A stretch of DNA of 34,356 nucleotides from DAOTTI01 sp034437795 (lineage in GTDB: Bacteria > Chloroflexota > UBA11872 > UBA12225). The stretch is taken from contig DAOTTI010000127.1 of assembly GCA_034437795.1 (NCBI GenBank), positions 1-34,356 of the forward strand, in the 5' to 3' direction. The notes beneath the pieces were generated by a model. It was not told the origin of the DNA, searched no databases, and worked only from the letters and a program-made list of their open reading frames with translations. This document shows positions 15,865 to 23,498 of this stretch, piece after piece. Position numbers and translations under genes: made by a program. Numbering within the stretch: the first letter of the stretch is position 1; each line of letters starts with the position of its first letter.

Positions 15865-16057
15865 ACACGTCTGGCAGCCGATCGACCTCGAGCTAACCCC
15901 AGCGCACGTCGTCGCGCTCTTGCCGGAAGGCACCTGCGGCAATACCATTCACCGGCTGATCACCAATATCCAGCGCTTCCTCGATCCGGCAGTCGAGGCC
16001 TGGATCGGAGATGCGCCGTACGACGACTTCCTGAAGCTCGCCGCGGGGGCCGCGTGA
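15758..16057 (+). CDS. Unrecognised small protein (99 aa), second unit of the cassette
   Basis: Overlaps the preceding unit by 107 bp in the +1 frame. In the overlap 24 of the first 26 codons end in G or C in this frame, against about 16 of 25 in the upstream gene's frame, so this frame is the one under coding bias. The first ~20 residues (STAQTKSTQVSANSPTSP) look disordered. The rest is compact: TIWTVDVQKVHAYGVDRHVW, QPIDLELTPAHVVALLPEG, a helix GNTIHRLITNIQRFLDPAV and EAWIGDAPYDDFLKLA. AGGG lies 9 nt before the ATG. It ends with a GTGA overlap onto the next unit, indicating translational coupling. It could be a separate protein or the C-terminal half of the first unit displaced by a one-base change. 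Family unknown. Confidence 0.55.
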   Translation: MSTAQTKSTQVSANSPTSPTIWTVDVQKVHAYGVDRHVWQPIDLELTPAHVVALLPEGTCGNTIHRLITNIQRFLDPAVEAWIGDAPYDDFLKLAAGAA

Positions 16058-17131
16058 CCACGCCACGATCGCACGCACCCCTCCCAGCGGGGGATGAACT
16101 GCTCAGTGATCCCCTCTACCAGTTGAACCTCCTGATCTGGCTCTTGCAGCCGATGCCCCAGGGGGTCGTACCCGTTCGGTCGATCTTACGCGAGGCGGGG
16201 GTTCGTGCTGGACCCGGTCGCACGATCGCTGCCGGTTCCGCCGCGCCGTCAGGTCCATCTAGCGATGAGCGGAATTCGTGCCAGGCACCAGCCGGTACCA
16301 GACCTTCTGGTCCGTCATCTGGAGTCTCCGGAATGGTTACTGCTCGAGGCCAAGGGCCACAGCTTCGGTCCCGCGTCCTCGACGGCGGGACAGGCGCCAG
16401 GCCTGCTGGTGGCCGGCGAAGACCTGCGTGAGCCACTCGGCCTGCCCGCGGTGCCCCGTCCATTGGCTGTGGTGACGTACGTCATTCCTGAGCCCGACGC
16501 CGGCGCGATGCTGACTACCCTTTCACAGCTCAAGGCTGAGTTAGCCAGCGTAGAAATTCCGAGCGCACCTGCTGCCGCGCTCGGATTGAGCCGCCGCGCA
16601 GACGGCGTCTACCTGCACAATCGGCATCCCGCTGGCGTGCTCCCACTCTCATTGGAGCGGCTACTCCCCACGCCGCAGCGCGTGCAGGAGGTGAGCGCGG
16701 ACACCGATCCGAGGCCCCTGTACCCCATTCCCTGGGATCCCGCAGTTGATCAACGCACGCCAAGCGCACGCCACGGTCGGCGGGTGCTGCAAGAGCGGAT
16801 CCGCAGCGCTGCCCTCTCGCGCTTGGGCAAGGCGCCGGTTCCCGGTACAGCTGACCTACCTACCGATGAACTGTTGGAGGAGGCAACTCGTGGCGTATAC
16901 CACTTATGGCGCGATCGGCCCCAGGTAAAGGGTCTGAGACGTGAAGCGCGGCGCTTCCTGCGCGGGTCGCTGGCCGCATCCGGCGACCGTCAGACCTCCC
17001 AGATCAGCGCCTTGCCTGGAAAGCACGGATTACGTATCCGCCTTGGGTCCGAGCAAGAGCGAGAAGCCATCCTTGACCGCCTTCGACTGCCAGCCGCGGG
17101 AGTGGAGCTTACCGCGGAAGGTCTTACGTAG
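16054..17131 (+). pseudogene. PD-(D/E)XK nuclease-like gene split by a +1 frameshift
   Basis: Two frames together make one plausible protein of about 358 residues. Part one starts at GTG 16054 (overlapping the previous stop as GTGA) and reads sensibly for about 49 residues, including LYQLNLLIWLLQPMPQGVVP and VRSILREAG. Coding then continues in the +1 frame to the stop at 17131. The switch point is a G5 run at 16197-16201; with four Gs the sequence would read REAGFVLDP without interruption. Just after the junction is a PD-(D/E)XK-type active site: VPDLLVRH, then WLLLEAKG (Asp near 16301, Glu and Lys near 16346-16354), with 15 residues between Asp and Glu as in many such nucleases. The remaining ~240 residues contain LGLSRRADGVYLHN and an Arg-rich C-terminal helical part. 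It may be a mutated gene, a sequencing error, or genuine recoding; alternatively a shorter protein starts at GTG 16205. Confidence 0.55.
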
Positions 17132-17318
17132 CCTGACCTTCGCGGACTGGCGAATGGCTAGCCCGAATCCGTGCGGACATGTCCAGCCGTTCCATCATGC
17201 TCATAGCCACCCCGTAACAGTGTCCCGCCGCGGTACTCCTCCTTTGGGCAGGTTCCACAAGCGGCATCCATGAACTACGCCCTGCAGGGGCATTGCCCGC
17301 CGCTCCCCTCACCCCTCG

Positions 17319-17624
17319 CTACCCGCTACTCCCTACTCTCCCCAGCCGTTCCTTCACCTCGTCGCTCGTCATTCCGACCACTCGCACGCGCTTCTGCCTT
17401 CCCCATGCCCCCGCCTCCAGCACCACGGCCGACCGCGCCACTCCCAGCGTCCTGGCCAGCAGCTCGATTAGCGCCTGATTGGCCGCCCCCTCTACCGGCG
17501 CCGCCGCCACGCGCACCCACAGGGCCCCTTCCCGCTCGCCTGCGAGCTCCGACTGCCTCGCCCGCGGCGTCACGTACACGCGAATGATGGTATCCGCCCC
17601 AGCGGCGGTGATCGCGTCCTGCAT
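17319..17624 (-). CDS. DUF167 (YggU-like) family protein
   Basis: A 101-residue protein with the whole DUF167 pattern: IIRVYVTPRARQSELAGERE, LWVRVAAAPVEGAANQALIE and LLARTLGVARSAVVLEAG, ending KRVRVVGMTSDEVKERLG. The family is a small alpha/beta fold found across bacteria, archaea and eukaryotes with no established function, often next to cell-division (YggT) genes. No such neighbour exists here. The start is the ATG at 17624, directly before the conserved part; no strong ribosome-binding site is seen and the frame upstream is repeat-derived. The last codons are encoded by a pyrimidine-rich CTACTCCCTACTC tract. Confidence 0.85.
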   Translation of the reverse strand: MQDAITAAGADTIIRVYVTPRARQSELAGEREGALWVRVAAAPVEGAANQALIELLARTLGVARSAVVLEAGAWGRQKRVRVVGMTSDEVKERLGRVGSSG

Positions 17625-18107
17625 GCCGGCCTGCGGGCTCAATCGTACCGGCCACCAGCTCCGCGCTGTCGGTGCCTTGCCGCAAGACCGCTCCGAACTA
17701 GTGGAGAACATCGTCTCCGTGTCGAAGCGGGGCCGGTGAGCCCACCGTGGATGAGATGCTTTCTCCGCGGCCGTCGTTCCCGCGCTCCGACACGGAGCGG
17801 GGGCGGCAGGGCCCAACCCCACGAGCGTGGCCGTCGTTCCCCCCTCTCCCGCTTGCGGGAGAGGGGCGGCGGGGCCAAGCCGCACAGTGGGGTGGGGCAA
17901 GGGGAGGGTGCGGCGCGGCCCTGGCCGAAGGGGGTGAGGGCTGCTGCGGCCGCTGCTGCGCACCTGCTGCCTGCACCCGACAACGCTGCAATCTGTCACC
18001 ATGGCTGCTCGTGAATGTGGCGCCCAGGATCTGTCACCATCACTGCCCGTGAAGCATGATGGCCAGAAGAGCATGTTGACCAGCAAGTTCCGAACGGGAG
18101 ACCACCG
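17625..18107. other. 483-bp gene-free spacer between divergent DUF167 and amidohydrolase genes
   Basis: Dominated by the family 1 repeat at 17839-17945 and a half unit just before it (hairpin CCCGCGCTCCGACACGGAGC then GGGGGCGGCAGGGCC, about 17779-17812). Between 17990 and 18065 the phrase ATCTGTCACCAT-N-ACTG/GCTGC-C-GTGAA occurs twice (near 17990-18014 and 18030-18052), a short imperfect direct repeat upstream of the amidohydrolase that might be an operator. No coding frame is convincing. Confidence 0.45.
17839..17945 (+). repeat. Interspersed palindromic repeat, family 1 (full unit)
   Basis: Hairpin CCCCTCTCCCGCTTGCGGGAG then AGGGGCGGCGGGGCCAAGCC, GCACAGTGGGG, a G-rich spacer, CGGCGCGGCCCTGGCCGAAG and GGGGTGAGGGCTGCT. 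Same orientation and order as 276-377 and 6741-6846. Confidence 0.8.
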
Positions 18108-18932
18108 ATGATCGTCGATAGCCATGCCCATATCTACAGCCCGGACGAGGTCGCCTATCCGCCGATCGAGAGGCCGTACCGGCCACCGGCCGGCACCGGC
18201 TCGCCCGAGCACCTGCGGCGCGAGATGCAGGGGGCGGGCGTGGACCGCGTGATGATGGTCCAGACCACTACCTTCTACGGCTGGGACAACTCCTTCCTGC
18301 GGGACACGGCCGCCGCGTCGCCAGACTGGGCCGCCGGCGTCTGCACGCTCAACCCCGACGATCCCCACAGCCCAGACGTGCTCTACGCGCTCGTCCACCG
18401 CTCCAACGTGCGCGCGCTCCGCACCTACGCCTCCGGCCCCCAGGGCCGCTACGACCACCCGGGTAACCGGCGCCTCTTTGACGCGGCGCGGCGGCTCGGT
18501 ATCGTCGTCAACGCGCTCCTTACGGCGCCGGCGGCTGATCAGCTAGCCGCGCTGCTCCGCGACTACCCCGACCTGCCGGTGGTGCTTGACCATTGCCTGG
18601 CGCTCCGCGCCGGCCCGACGTATCAGCCGACGGTCACGCGGGTGCTCGAACTCGCCCGCTACTCCAACCTCTATGCCAAGCTGACCTTCCTGCCCACCGG
18701 CTCCGCCGAGGAGTACCCCTTCCGCGACATGCACGACGCCTGCCGGCGCTTTATCGATGCCTATGGCCCTGACCGCTGCCTGTGGGGCTCCGACTTCCCC
18801 ACCGAGCTATGGTGCCCCAAGGTCACCTACGCCGGCCATCTGCGGCTCTTCCGTGAGGAGCTTGGCCTGACGGCCGCGGAGCAGGCCGCCATTCTGGGCG
18901 GCACTGCCCAGCGCCTTTATCGCCTGCAGTGA
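18108..18932 (+). CDS. Amidohydrolase family 2 metal-dependent hydrolase
   Basis: A 274-residue TIM-barrel hydrolase/decarboxylase of the amidohydrolase-related family (PF04909 type). The metal site is visible as DSHAHIY (His6, His8), VVLDHC (His162) and WGSDFP (Asp229). Family members act as lactonases, decarboxylases or hydrolases on small ring compounds; the substrate cannot be deduced. Cytoplasmic, no signal peptide. The ATG at 18108 is supported by GGGAG 8 nt upstream and by the conserved start of the first strand. The stop codon at 18930-18932 lies inside one copy of a duplicated 33-bp segment. Sugar-related enzymes nearby (Gfo/Idh/MocA, isomerase) suggest a catabolic role, but no operon partner adjoins it. 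Confidence 0.9.
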   Translation: MIVDSHAHIYSPDEVAYPPIERPYRPPAGTGSPEHLRREMQGAGVDRVMMVQTTTFYGWDNSFLRDTAAASPDWAAGVCTLNPDDPHSPDVLYALVHRSNVRALRTYASGPQGRYDHPGNRRLFDAARRLGIVVNALLTAPAADQLAALLRDYPDLPVVLDHCLALRAGPTYQPTVTRVLELARYSNLYAKLTFLPTGSAEEYPFRDMHDACRRFIDAYGPDRCLWGSDFPTELWCPKVTYAGHLRLFREELGLTAAEQAAILGGTAQRLYRLQ

Positions 18933-19029
18933 TTGCGAGGGGCACGGCGTCGGTTCAACGGCTTGCCAGCGGTGCGCTGGTGGTTGCCCACTATACCCTG
19001 CAGTGATTGCAAGAGGCACGGCGTCGGTT
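18923..19029 (+). repeat. 33-bp direct repeat overlapping a stop codon
   Basis: CCTGCAGTGATTGCGAGGGG followed by CACGGCGTCGGTT at 18923-18955 recurs at 18997-19029 with two mismatches, 74 bp apart. The first copy includes the last codons and TGA of the amidohydrolase gene; CCCTGCAGTCATGGCC near 19050 may be a third, shorter match. The remainder of the 392-bp gap (18933-19324) has no recognisable gene. Confidence 0.75.
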
Positions 19030-19324
19030 GAAGCGAGCACCCTCCAGGACCCCCTGCAGTCATGGCCGAGCTTCGGTGCCACACTGCCTGTGACCAACCT
19101 CGGTGCGATTGCAGGCTGCTGCGGCGCGCCCTGCCTGGGAGCGACCGGCGGGTGTTGCTGCACCTTGCGCTCTGCGACCATGGCGCTCCGGTTCGACGCG
19201 CCCCTTCAAAGGCCATGACGCGACAAGCCTGCCCACGGGGCTGATCCAGGAATGCCTGTACACCGTGTTGGTAGAAGGTCATCTCAGCCTTTCAAGCCGA
19301 GTGTGATACCGAGGCGGAACCAGC

Positions 19325-19570
19325 GTGAGAGCGGCCGTGGCGCTGGACGTTTGGCTGGTGGAGGAGGCGCGAGCGGTCCTGGGTGGCGAGAGCCTGCGCG
19401 CCATCATCGAAGTAGCCTTGCGCGAGGCCATCAAAGCGCGGCGTGGGGAGGAGCTACTCCGAGCGATTGGCACGATGGACCTGGCCATCACGTTCGAGGC
19501 GTCGCGGGCCCTGCGCCAGGACCGGTTCCAGTTCCTCGACACGCCCGATACGCCTGAGGCAGCTAGTTGA
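19325..19570 (+). CDS. VapB-type antitoxin
   Basis: An 81-residue protein matching VapB antitoxins (PF09957-like). The short N-terminal strand RAAVALD is followed by the helix LVEEARAVLG, then ESLRAIIEVALREAIKARRG, forming the ribbon-helix-helix DNA-binding dimer unit. The C-terminal half (MDLAITFEASRALRQDRF) would wrap around the toxin. VapB neutralises the VapC RNase and represses its own operon. Start is GTG 19325 with GAGGCGGAA about 5 nt upstream. The stop overlaps the TTG start of the downstream frame as TTGA, the usual VapBC coupling. Its toxin partner is degraded, so this antitoxin may now be an orphan. Confidence 0.8.
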   Translation: MRAAVALDVWLVEEARAVLGGESLRAIIEVALREAIKARRGEELLRAIGTMDLAITFEASRALRQDRFQFLDTPDTPEAAS

Positions 19571-19983
19571 CCGTTCCACGGCGAAGGTTGTGCGTCGTCG
19601 AAAGCTCCGCCTCGCGGACGCCGCTCCAGCAGCGGATCGCCAGTCTGGCCGCCGCGAATGTCGTTGGCACGACCGGTGGGGTGCGCCTGGAGCCGTTGCA
19701 AGGCACCCGCGACGACGATCACTTCCGCCGGCTGCGTGCCGTGCTCGACGGCCTCCACCAGCGACCAACAGACGAGGCCGCCTGGGAGGATACTGCCCGC
19801 TTGGGACACCAGTTGCGCCGCGCGGGCCTCACTGTCCAGAACACGGATTGGCTTACTGCCCCTCGTGCCAGGACATCGCCTCGCCCCGCACCAGGCGCGC
19901 GCGGCGCTCATAGGCCCCCGGCCACTCCACCGGCAGGTCGCCCTGCTCCACCATCAGCACCAGCGGGTTCAGCCGCGTCTTGA
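19567..19983 (+). pseudogene. Decayed VapC (PIN-domain) toxin
   Basis: The frame coupled to VapB still shows the middle of a PIN domain: RIASLAAANVVGTTGGVRLE, PLQGTRDDDHFRRLRAVLDG, then ARLGHQLRRAGLTVQNTDWL. A normal VapC begins with an aspartate in a hydrophobic strand (V-V-D-[ST]-S-x-W), but here the start is MTVPRRRLCVVESSASRTPL, with no such aspartate or tryptophan. The later glutamate (RLE, Glu42) and aspartate (NTD, Asp94) remain. Homology stops at about 19860; the final helices and last acidic residues are missing and the frame runs on as antisense of the convergent oxidoreductase gene, whose stop is at 19853. Toxin activity is not expected. Confidence 0.75.
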
Positions 19984-21046
19984 GCGGCAGGTCGATACGC
20001 CGCTTCTTCCGCGCCGACTCGAATAGCGCCATCATCACCTCCTGCACCGCCCGCCCGTGGCGCGCGTTGCTGATCGGGCTGGCGATCCTCCCCTCCACCC
20101 AGCCGATGATCTCCTGGTACATGTACGCCCAGCAGTCGTGCCATGGGGCCTCCACGTCCACCCAGCCCCCGCTGGTGCCATTCAGGTAGCGCGCCACGCC
20201 AAACTCGAGGTTGTAGCCGGCCGACGGCCCTTCCGGCTGGCGCATCGGCGCGTCGGACGGGATCTGGTCCGCCGGCGGGCGCCCGGTCCATAGCTCCATC
20301 ATCCCCTCGGTGCCGATCACCCGCGCCCCCTGGCCCAGGCGGACGCGCCGGTCCCCAATACGGGCGCGGAGGGGCTGGTTGCCCTGGATGAGAATGGTCG
20401 CGCCGTTGTCGCAGCCGGCCAGCCCCAGGCAGGCGTCTTCGGCCGGAATGCTCCGCTCCATCTGCTCCGTCGTGCGCTCCACGGCGCCCACTACCCACTC
20501 CACCCGCGGCTCGTCCATCAGGAACAGGGCCAGGCGGATGTTGTGGGAGTTGGTGTTCAGGATATTCCCGCCGTCGTCGATCTGCACCTGGATCGGCCGG
20601 CCGATCACCCCCTCGCGGATCAGCTCGCGCGCCTTGAGCCAGGTGGCGTGGTGCGGCCGCTGGTAGGCGATGGCCAGCCTCACCCCGTTGCGCTCGCAGG
20701 CCGTCAGCATGTCATCCGCCTCGCCCAGGCTCACGGCCATGGGCTTCTGACAGATGATCGCCTTCGGCTGGCGCGCCGCCGCGGCGATCACCATCTCCGC
20801 GTGCTGCCGGTGCCAGGAGCAGACGTCGACGAAGTCTGGCCGCTCCGCATCCAGCATCTCGCGGTAGTCGGCGTAGCGATGCTCCGCCGGCACGCCGAAG
20901 AACTCGCCGAACTCGCGCAGGGCGTCGGGATGCGTATCGGCAATGGCGGCGATCTCGGTCGGCTGCCCCGGCACGCCCAGCCAGCCGCGGGCGTGCACCC
21001 GCGCAATCGTGCCGCAGGCGATGATGGCGGTACGGTATTGGGCCAC
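19853..21046 (-). CDS. Gfo/Idh/MocA-family NAD(P)-dependent oxidoreductase
   Basis: A 397-residue cytoplasmic dehydrogenase, normally acting on sugars, inositols or their derivatives. The N-terminal Rossmann fold starts RTAIIACGTIARVHARGWLG (cofactor loop A-C-G-x-I-A instead of the commoner G-x-G). The cofactor/substrate lysine motif appears as CQKPMA (Lys101), replacing the usual EKP. The C-terminal domain has PIQVQIDDGGN and later DVEAPWHDCWAYMYQEIIGWVEG, then the closing GRAVQEVMMALFESARKKRRIDLP, typical of family members. The start has TGGAGAG 6 nt upstream. It converges on the VapBC remnant, overlapping the degenerate toxin frame, and diverges from the lyase/CoA-transferase operon. Confidence 0.92.
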   Translation of the reverse strand: MAQYRTAIIACGTIARVHARGWLGVPGQPTEIAAIADTHPDALREFGEFFGVPAEHRYADYREMLDAERPDFVDVCSWHRQHAEMVIAAAARQPKAIICQKPMAVSLGEADDMLTACERNGVRLAIAYQRPHHATWLKARELIREGVIGRPIQVQIDDGGNILNTNSHNIRLALFLMDEPRVEWVVGAVERTTEQMERSIPAEDACLGLAGCDNGATILIQGNQPLRARIGDRRVRLGQGARVIGTEGMMELWTGRPPADQIPSDAPMRQPEGPSAGYNLEFGVARYLNGTSGGWVDVEAPWHDCWAYMYQEIIGWVEGRIASPISNARHGRAVQEVMMALFESARKKRRIDLPLKTRLNPLVLMVEQGDLPVEWPGAYERRARLVRGEAMSWHEGQ

Positions 21047-21222
21047 GGCTCTCTCCAGTCGTCAATGCTTGGCGCTCAGTGTTCAGTGCCTGGTCCGGCG
21101 CGATGGCGCCACCGGAATCAATGGCGGGGCAAGTCTACGCTATGGACGGACTGCTCGGCGCCCGATCCGGTAGCCTGAATGGTGATCCGGCAGCGCAAAC
21201 GGATCAAACCGAAGCCACGACC

Positions 21223-22107
21223 ATGCTCCGCAGCATGCTCTTCACCCCCGGCAATCAGCCCAGGCGCGTCGCCAAGGCCCTGGCCGAGATCCCCGCCGAC
21301 GCCGTGATCCTCGACCTGGAGGACGCCGTACCTATCGCGGCCAAGGAGGCGACCCGCGCCGCCGTGGCGGCCGCGCTCGCCATCCCCCGCCGCACGACGC
21401 TCTACGTGCGCGTCAACGGCGTGGAGACGCCCTGGTTCTTCGGCGACCTGGAGGCAGTGGTCCGGCGCGGCCTGGATGGGGTCATGCTCCCCAAGACCGC
21501 CAGCGTGGAGATGCTGCTGCTGGCCGATCGCCACCTGTCCCACCTGGAGGCGGAGCGCGGACTGCCCCGCGGCAGCGTCGACCTGCTCCCATTGATCGAG
21601 AGCGCCGAGGGCGTGGCCAATCTGCGAGAGATCTGCACTACCGGCCTCGCGCGCGTCAAACGCCTCGGCTTCGGCGCCGCCGATTACACTGCTGACGTCG
21701 GCGCCACCTGGACCGCCGGCGAGGAGGAGTTGCTGCTGCCCCGCGCGCACCTCGTCCTCTATTCCCGCCTCGGCCGCCTCGAGCCGCCGATCGACACCGT
21801 GTATCCGCACTTCCATGATCCCCAGGGCTTCGAGGCCTCCAGCCGGCGGGCACGGCAGCTGGGCTTCCAGGGCCGTATGTGCATCCATCCGGACCAGGTG
21901 GAAGCGGCCAACCGCATCTTCTCGCCCACGCCCGAAGAGATCGCCTGGGCGCAGGAGGTCATCGCCGCCTTTCGCGAGGCCGAGGCGCAGGGAGTTGGCG
22001 CCATCGCCGTCCGCGACCAGCTGATCGACTACGCCTTCGTCGCCAGGGCCAGACGGATCCTCTCGGCGGCCGCCGCTCCGCGCCCCGAAGGCGGAGCAAG
22101 GGAGTAA
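21223..22107 (+). CDS. CitE-like CoA-ester lyase (HpcH/HpaI aldolase/citrate lyase family)
   Basis: A 294-residue TIM-barrel lyase. It begins MLRSMLFTPGNQPRRVAKAL, the exact opening style of CitE-like and malyl/citramalyl-CoA lyases, followed by ILDLEDAVP (Asp31, Glu33, Asp34), Arg63 in YVRVNG, Glu126 in LIESAEG and Asp154 in FGAADYTADVG, the Mg-binding residues. The C-terminal CIHPDQVEAANRIFSP is the usual cap. Such enzymes cleave or form beta-hydroxyacyl-CoA, for example malyl-CoA or citramalyl-CoA to acetyl-CoA plus an oxoacid. ATG 21223 is chosen from conservation; no Shine-Dalgarno is clear. Three bases separate it from the CoA-transferase gene, so the two form an operon that plausibly activates a hydroxy acid as a CoA thioester and then splits it. 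Confidence 0.9.
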   Translation: MLRSMLFTPGNQPRRVAKALAEIPADAVILDLEDAVPIAAKEATRAAVAAALAIPRRTTLYVRVNGVETPWFFGDLEAVVRRGLDGVMLPKTASVEMLLLADRHLSHLEAERGLPRGSVDLLPLIESAEGVANLREICTTGLARVKRLGFGAADYTADVGATWTAGEEELLLPRAHLVLYSRLGRLEPPIDTVYPHFHDPQGFEASSRRARQLGFQGRMCIHPDQVEAANRIFSPTPEEIAWAQEVIAAFREAEAQGVGAIAVRDQLIDYAFVARARRILSAAAAPRPEGGARE

Positions 22108-22110
22108 GGC

Positions 22111-23322
22111 GTGTCGCTCCTTCACGCCCTCGATGGGCTCACGGTGCTCGACCTGGGCACCTTCATCGCGGCCCCCTTCGCCGCCGGCCTGCTGGCCGAG
22201 TTCGGTGCGGACGTGATCAAGGTCGAGCAGCCGGGGATCGGTGATCCCATCCGCGACCTGGGGACAAAGGTGGGCGGCCGCGCCCTCTTCTGGGCGCTGG
22301 AAGGACGCGGCCGGCGCTCCATCACCTGCAACCTGCGCCTGCCCCGCGGCCAGGAGCTGGCCCTGGAGTTGATCCGCCGCAGCGACGTGGTCATCGAGAA
22401 CTTCCGCCCCGGCACGCTCGAGCGTTGGAACCTGGGCTATGAGCGCATGCGGGCGGCCAACCCCGGCGTGATCCTGCTGCGCATCTCCGCCTTCGGGCAG
22501 ACGGGGCCCTACGCTGGCCGCCCCGGCTTCGGGCGCATCGCCCAGGCCTTCGGCGGCCTGACCTACCTGGCCGGCTACCCGGACCGGCCGCCGGTGCTGC
22601 CGGGCTCGGCGACGCTGGCCGACTACGCCGCCGGCCTGTACGGCGCCCTGGCGGTGCTGGCCGCCAAGCAGTATCGCGACCGCACCGGCCGGGGACAGGT
22701 GATCGACGTCTCGCTCTTCGAGAGCATCTTTCGCTTCACCGACTACCTGGCCCTGGCCTATGACACGCTCGGCGTCGTGCGCGAGCGCACCGGCACGCAG
22801 GCCCACGCCGCGCCCCACAACCACTATCCCACCGCCGATGGCAAGTGGATCGCCATCGCCTGCACCAGTGACCGCATCTTCCAGCGCCTGGCCACCGCTA
22901 TCAGGGCGCATGATCCGGAACAGCCGGACTGGAGCGCCGATCCCGGCTTCGATACCATGGAGAAGCGGGTGGCGCGGCGAGAGGAGGTCGACGCCCGCGT
23001 CGCCGCCTGGACCCGCCGCTTCACCCTGGCTGAGCTCCGCGCCCGGCTGGACGCCGCCGAGGTGCCCAACAGCCCCATCTACAGCATCGCCGACATCTTC
23101 GAGGACCCGCAGTACCGCGCCCGCTGGACCCTGGTCCCCGTCGACGATCCGGTCCTGGGTACGGTGCGCGTCCCCGCCCCTGTCCCGCGCCTCTCCAAGA
23201 CCCCCACGCGCCGGCTCAGCCCCGCGCCTGAGCTCGGCCAGCACAACGAGGAGATCTATTGCGGGATGCTGGGCCTAAGCGCGGCGGAGCTAGCCGAGCT
23301 ACGCGCGGCCGGCGTCGTCTAG
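22111..23322 (+). CDS. Family III CoA-transferase (CaiB/BaiF type)
   Basis: A 403-residue CoA-transferase that moves CoA between carboxylic acids. Family blocks are clear: LDGLTVLDLGTFIAAPFAAG, LLAEFGADVIKVEQPGIGDP, VVIENFRPGTLERWNLGYE, the aspartate presumed catalytic in ATLADYAAGLYGAL (Asp171), and IDVSLFESIF. It starts with GTG, with GGGAG in the last codons of the preceding lyase gene, and is separated by only 3 bp, so translational coupling is expected. Pairing of a family III transferase with a CitE-like lyase is known from pathways for itaconate/citramalate and malate-type acids; which acid is used here cannot be told. Length is normal. Confidence 0.93.
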   Translation: MSLLHALDGLTVLDLGTFIAAPFAAGLLAEFGADVIKVEQPGIGDPIRDLGTKVGGRALFWALEGRGRRSITCNLRLPRGQELALELIRRSDVVIENFRPGTLERWNLGYERMRAANPGVILLRISAFGQTGPYAGRPGFGRIAQAFGGLTYLAGYPDRPPVLPGSATLADYAAGLYGALAVLAAKQYRDRTGRGQVIDVSLFESIFRFTDYLALAYDTLGVVRERTGTQAHAAPHNHYPTADGKWIAIACTSDRIFQRLATAIRAHDPEQPDWSADPGFDTMEKRVARREEVDARVAAWTRRFTLAELRARLDAAEVPNSPIYSIADIFEDPQYRARWTLVPVDDPVLGTVRVPAPVPRLSKTPTRRLSPAPELGQHNEEIYCGMLGLSAAELAELRAAGVV

Positions 23323-23498
23323 GCCCCTGCTACCGTGCGCAGCAGGCCATTCAGGTCCGCAACCGGCTGCTCCCAGCCTTCAACGCTTCCCAATGTACGT
23401 TTCAGCGGTCACGGCGTCAAGTGCGGCCGGCCCACGGGAGACGTCCCGCCGGTCATGTGGCAGCGGTCGACGCGCTCGTGCCGCCATCGCACCTCCGG

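Noticed and set aside
21118..23244. 708-codon open frame on the minus strand
   Set aside because: It is antisense to the clearly recognised lyase and CoA-transferase genes; its Gly/Ala/Asp/Gln-rich composition is what high-GC antisense frames produce.
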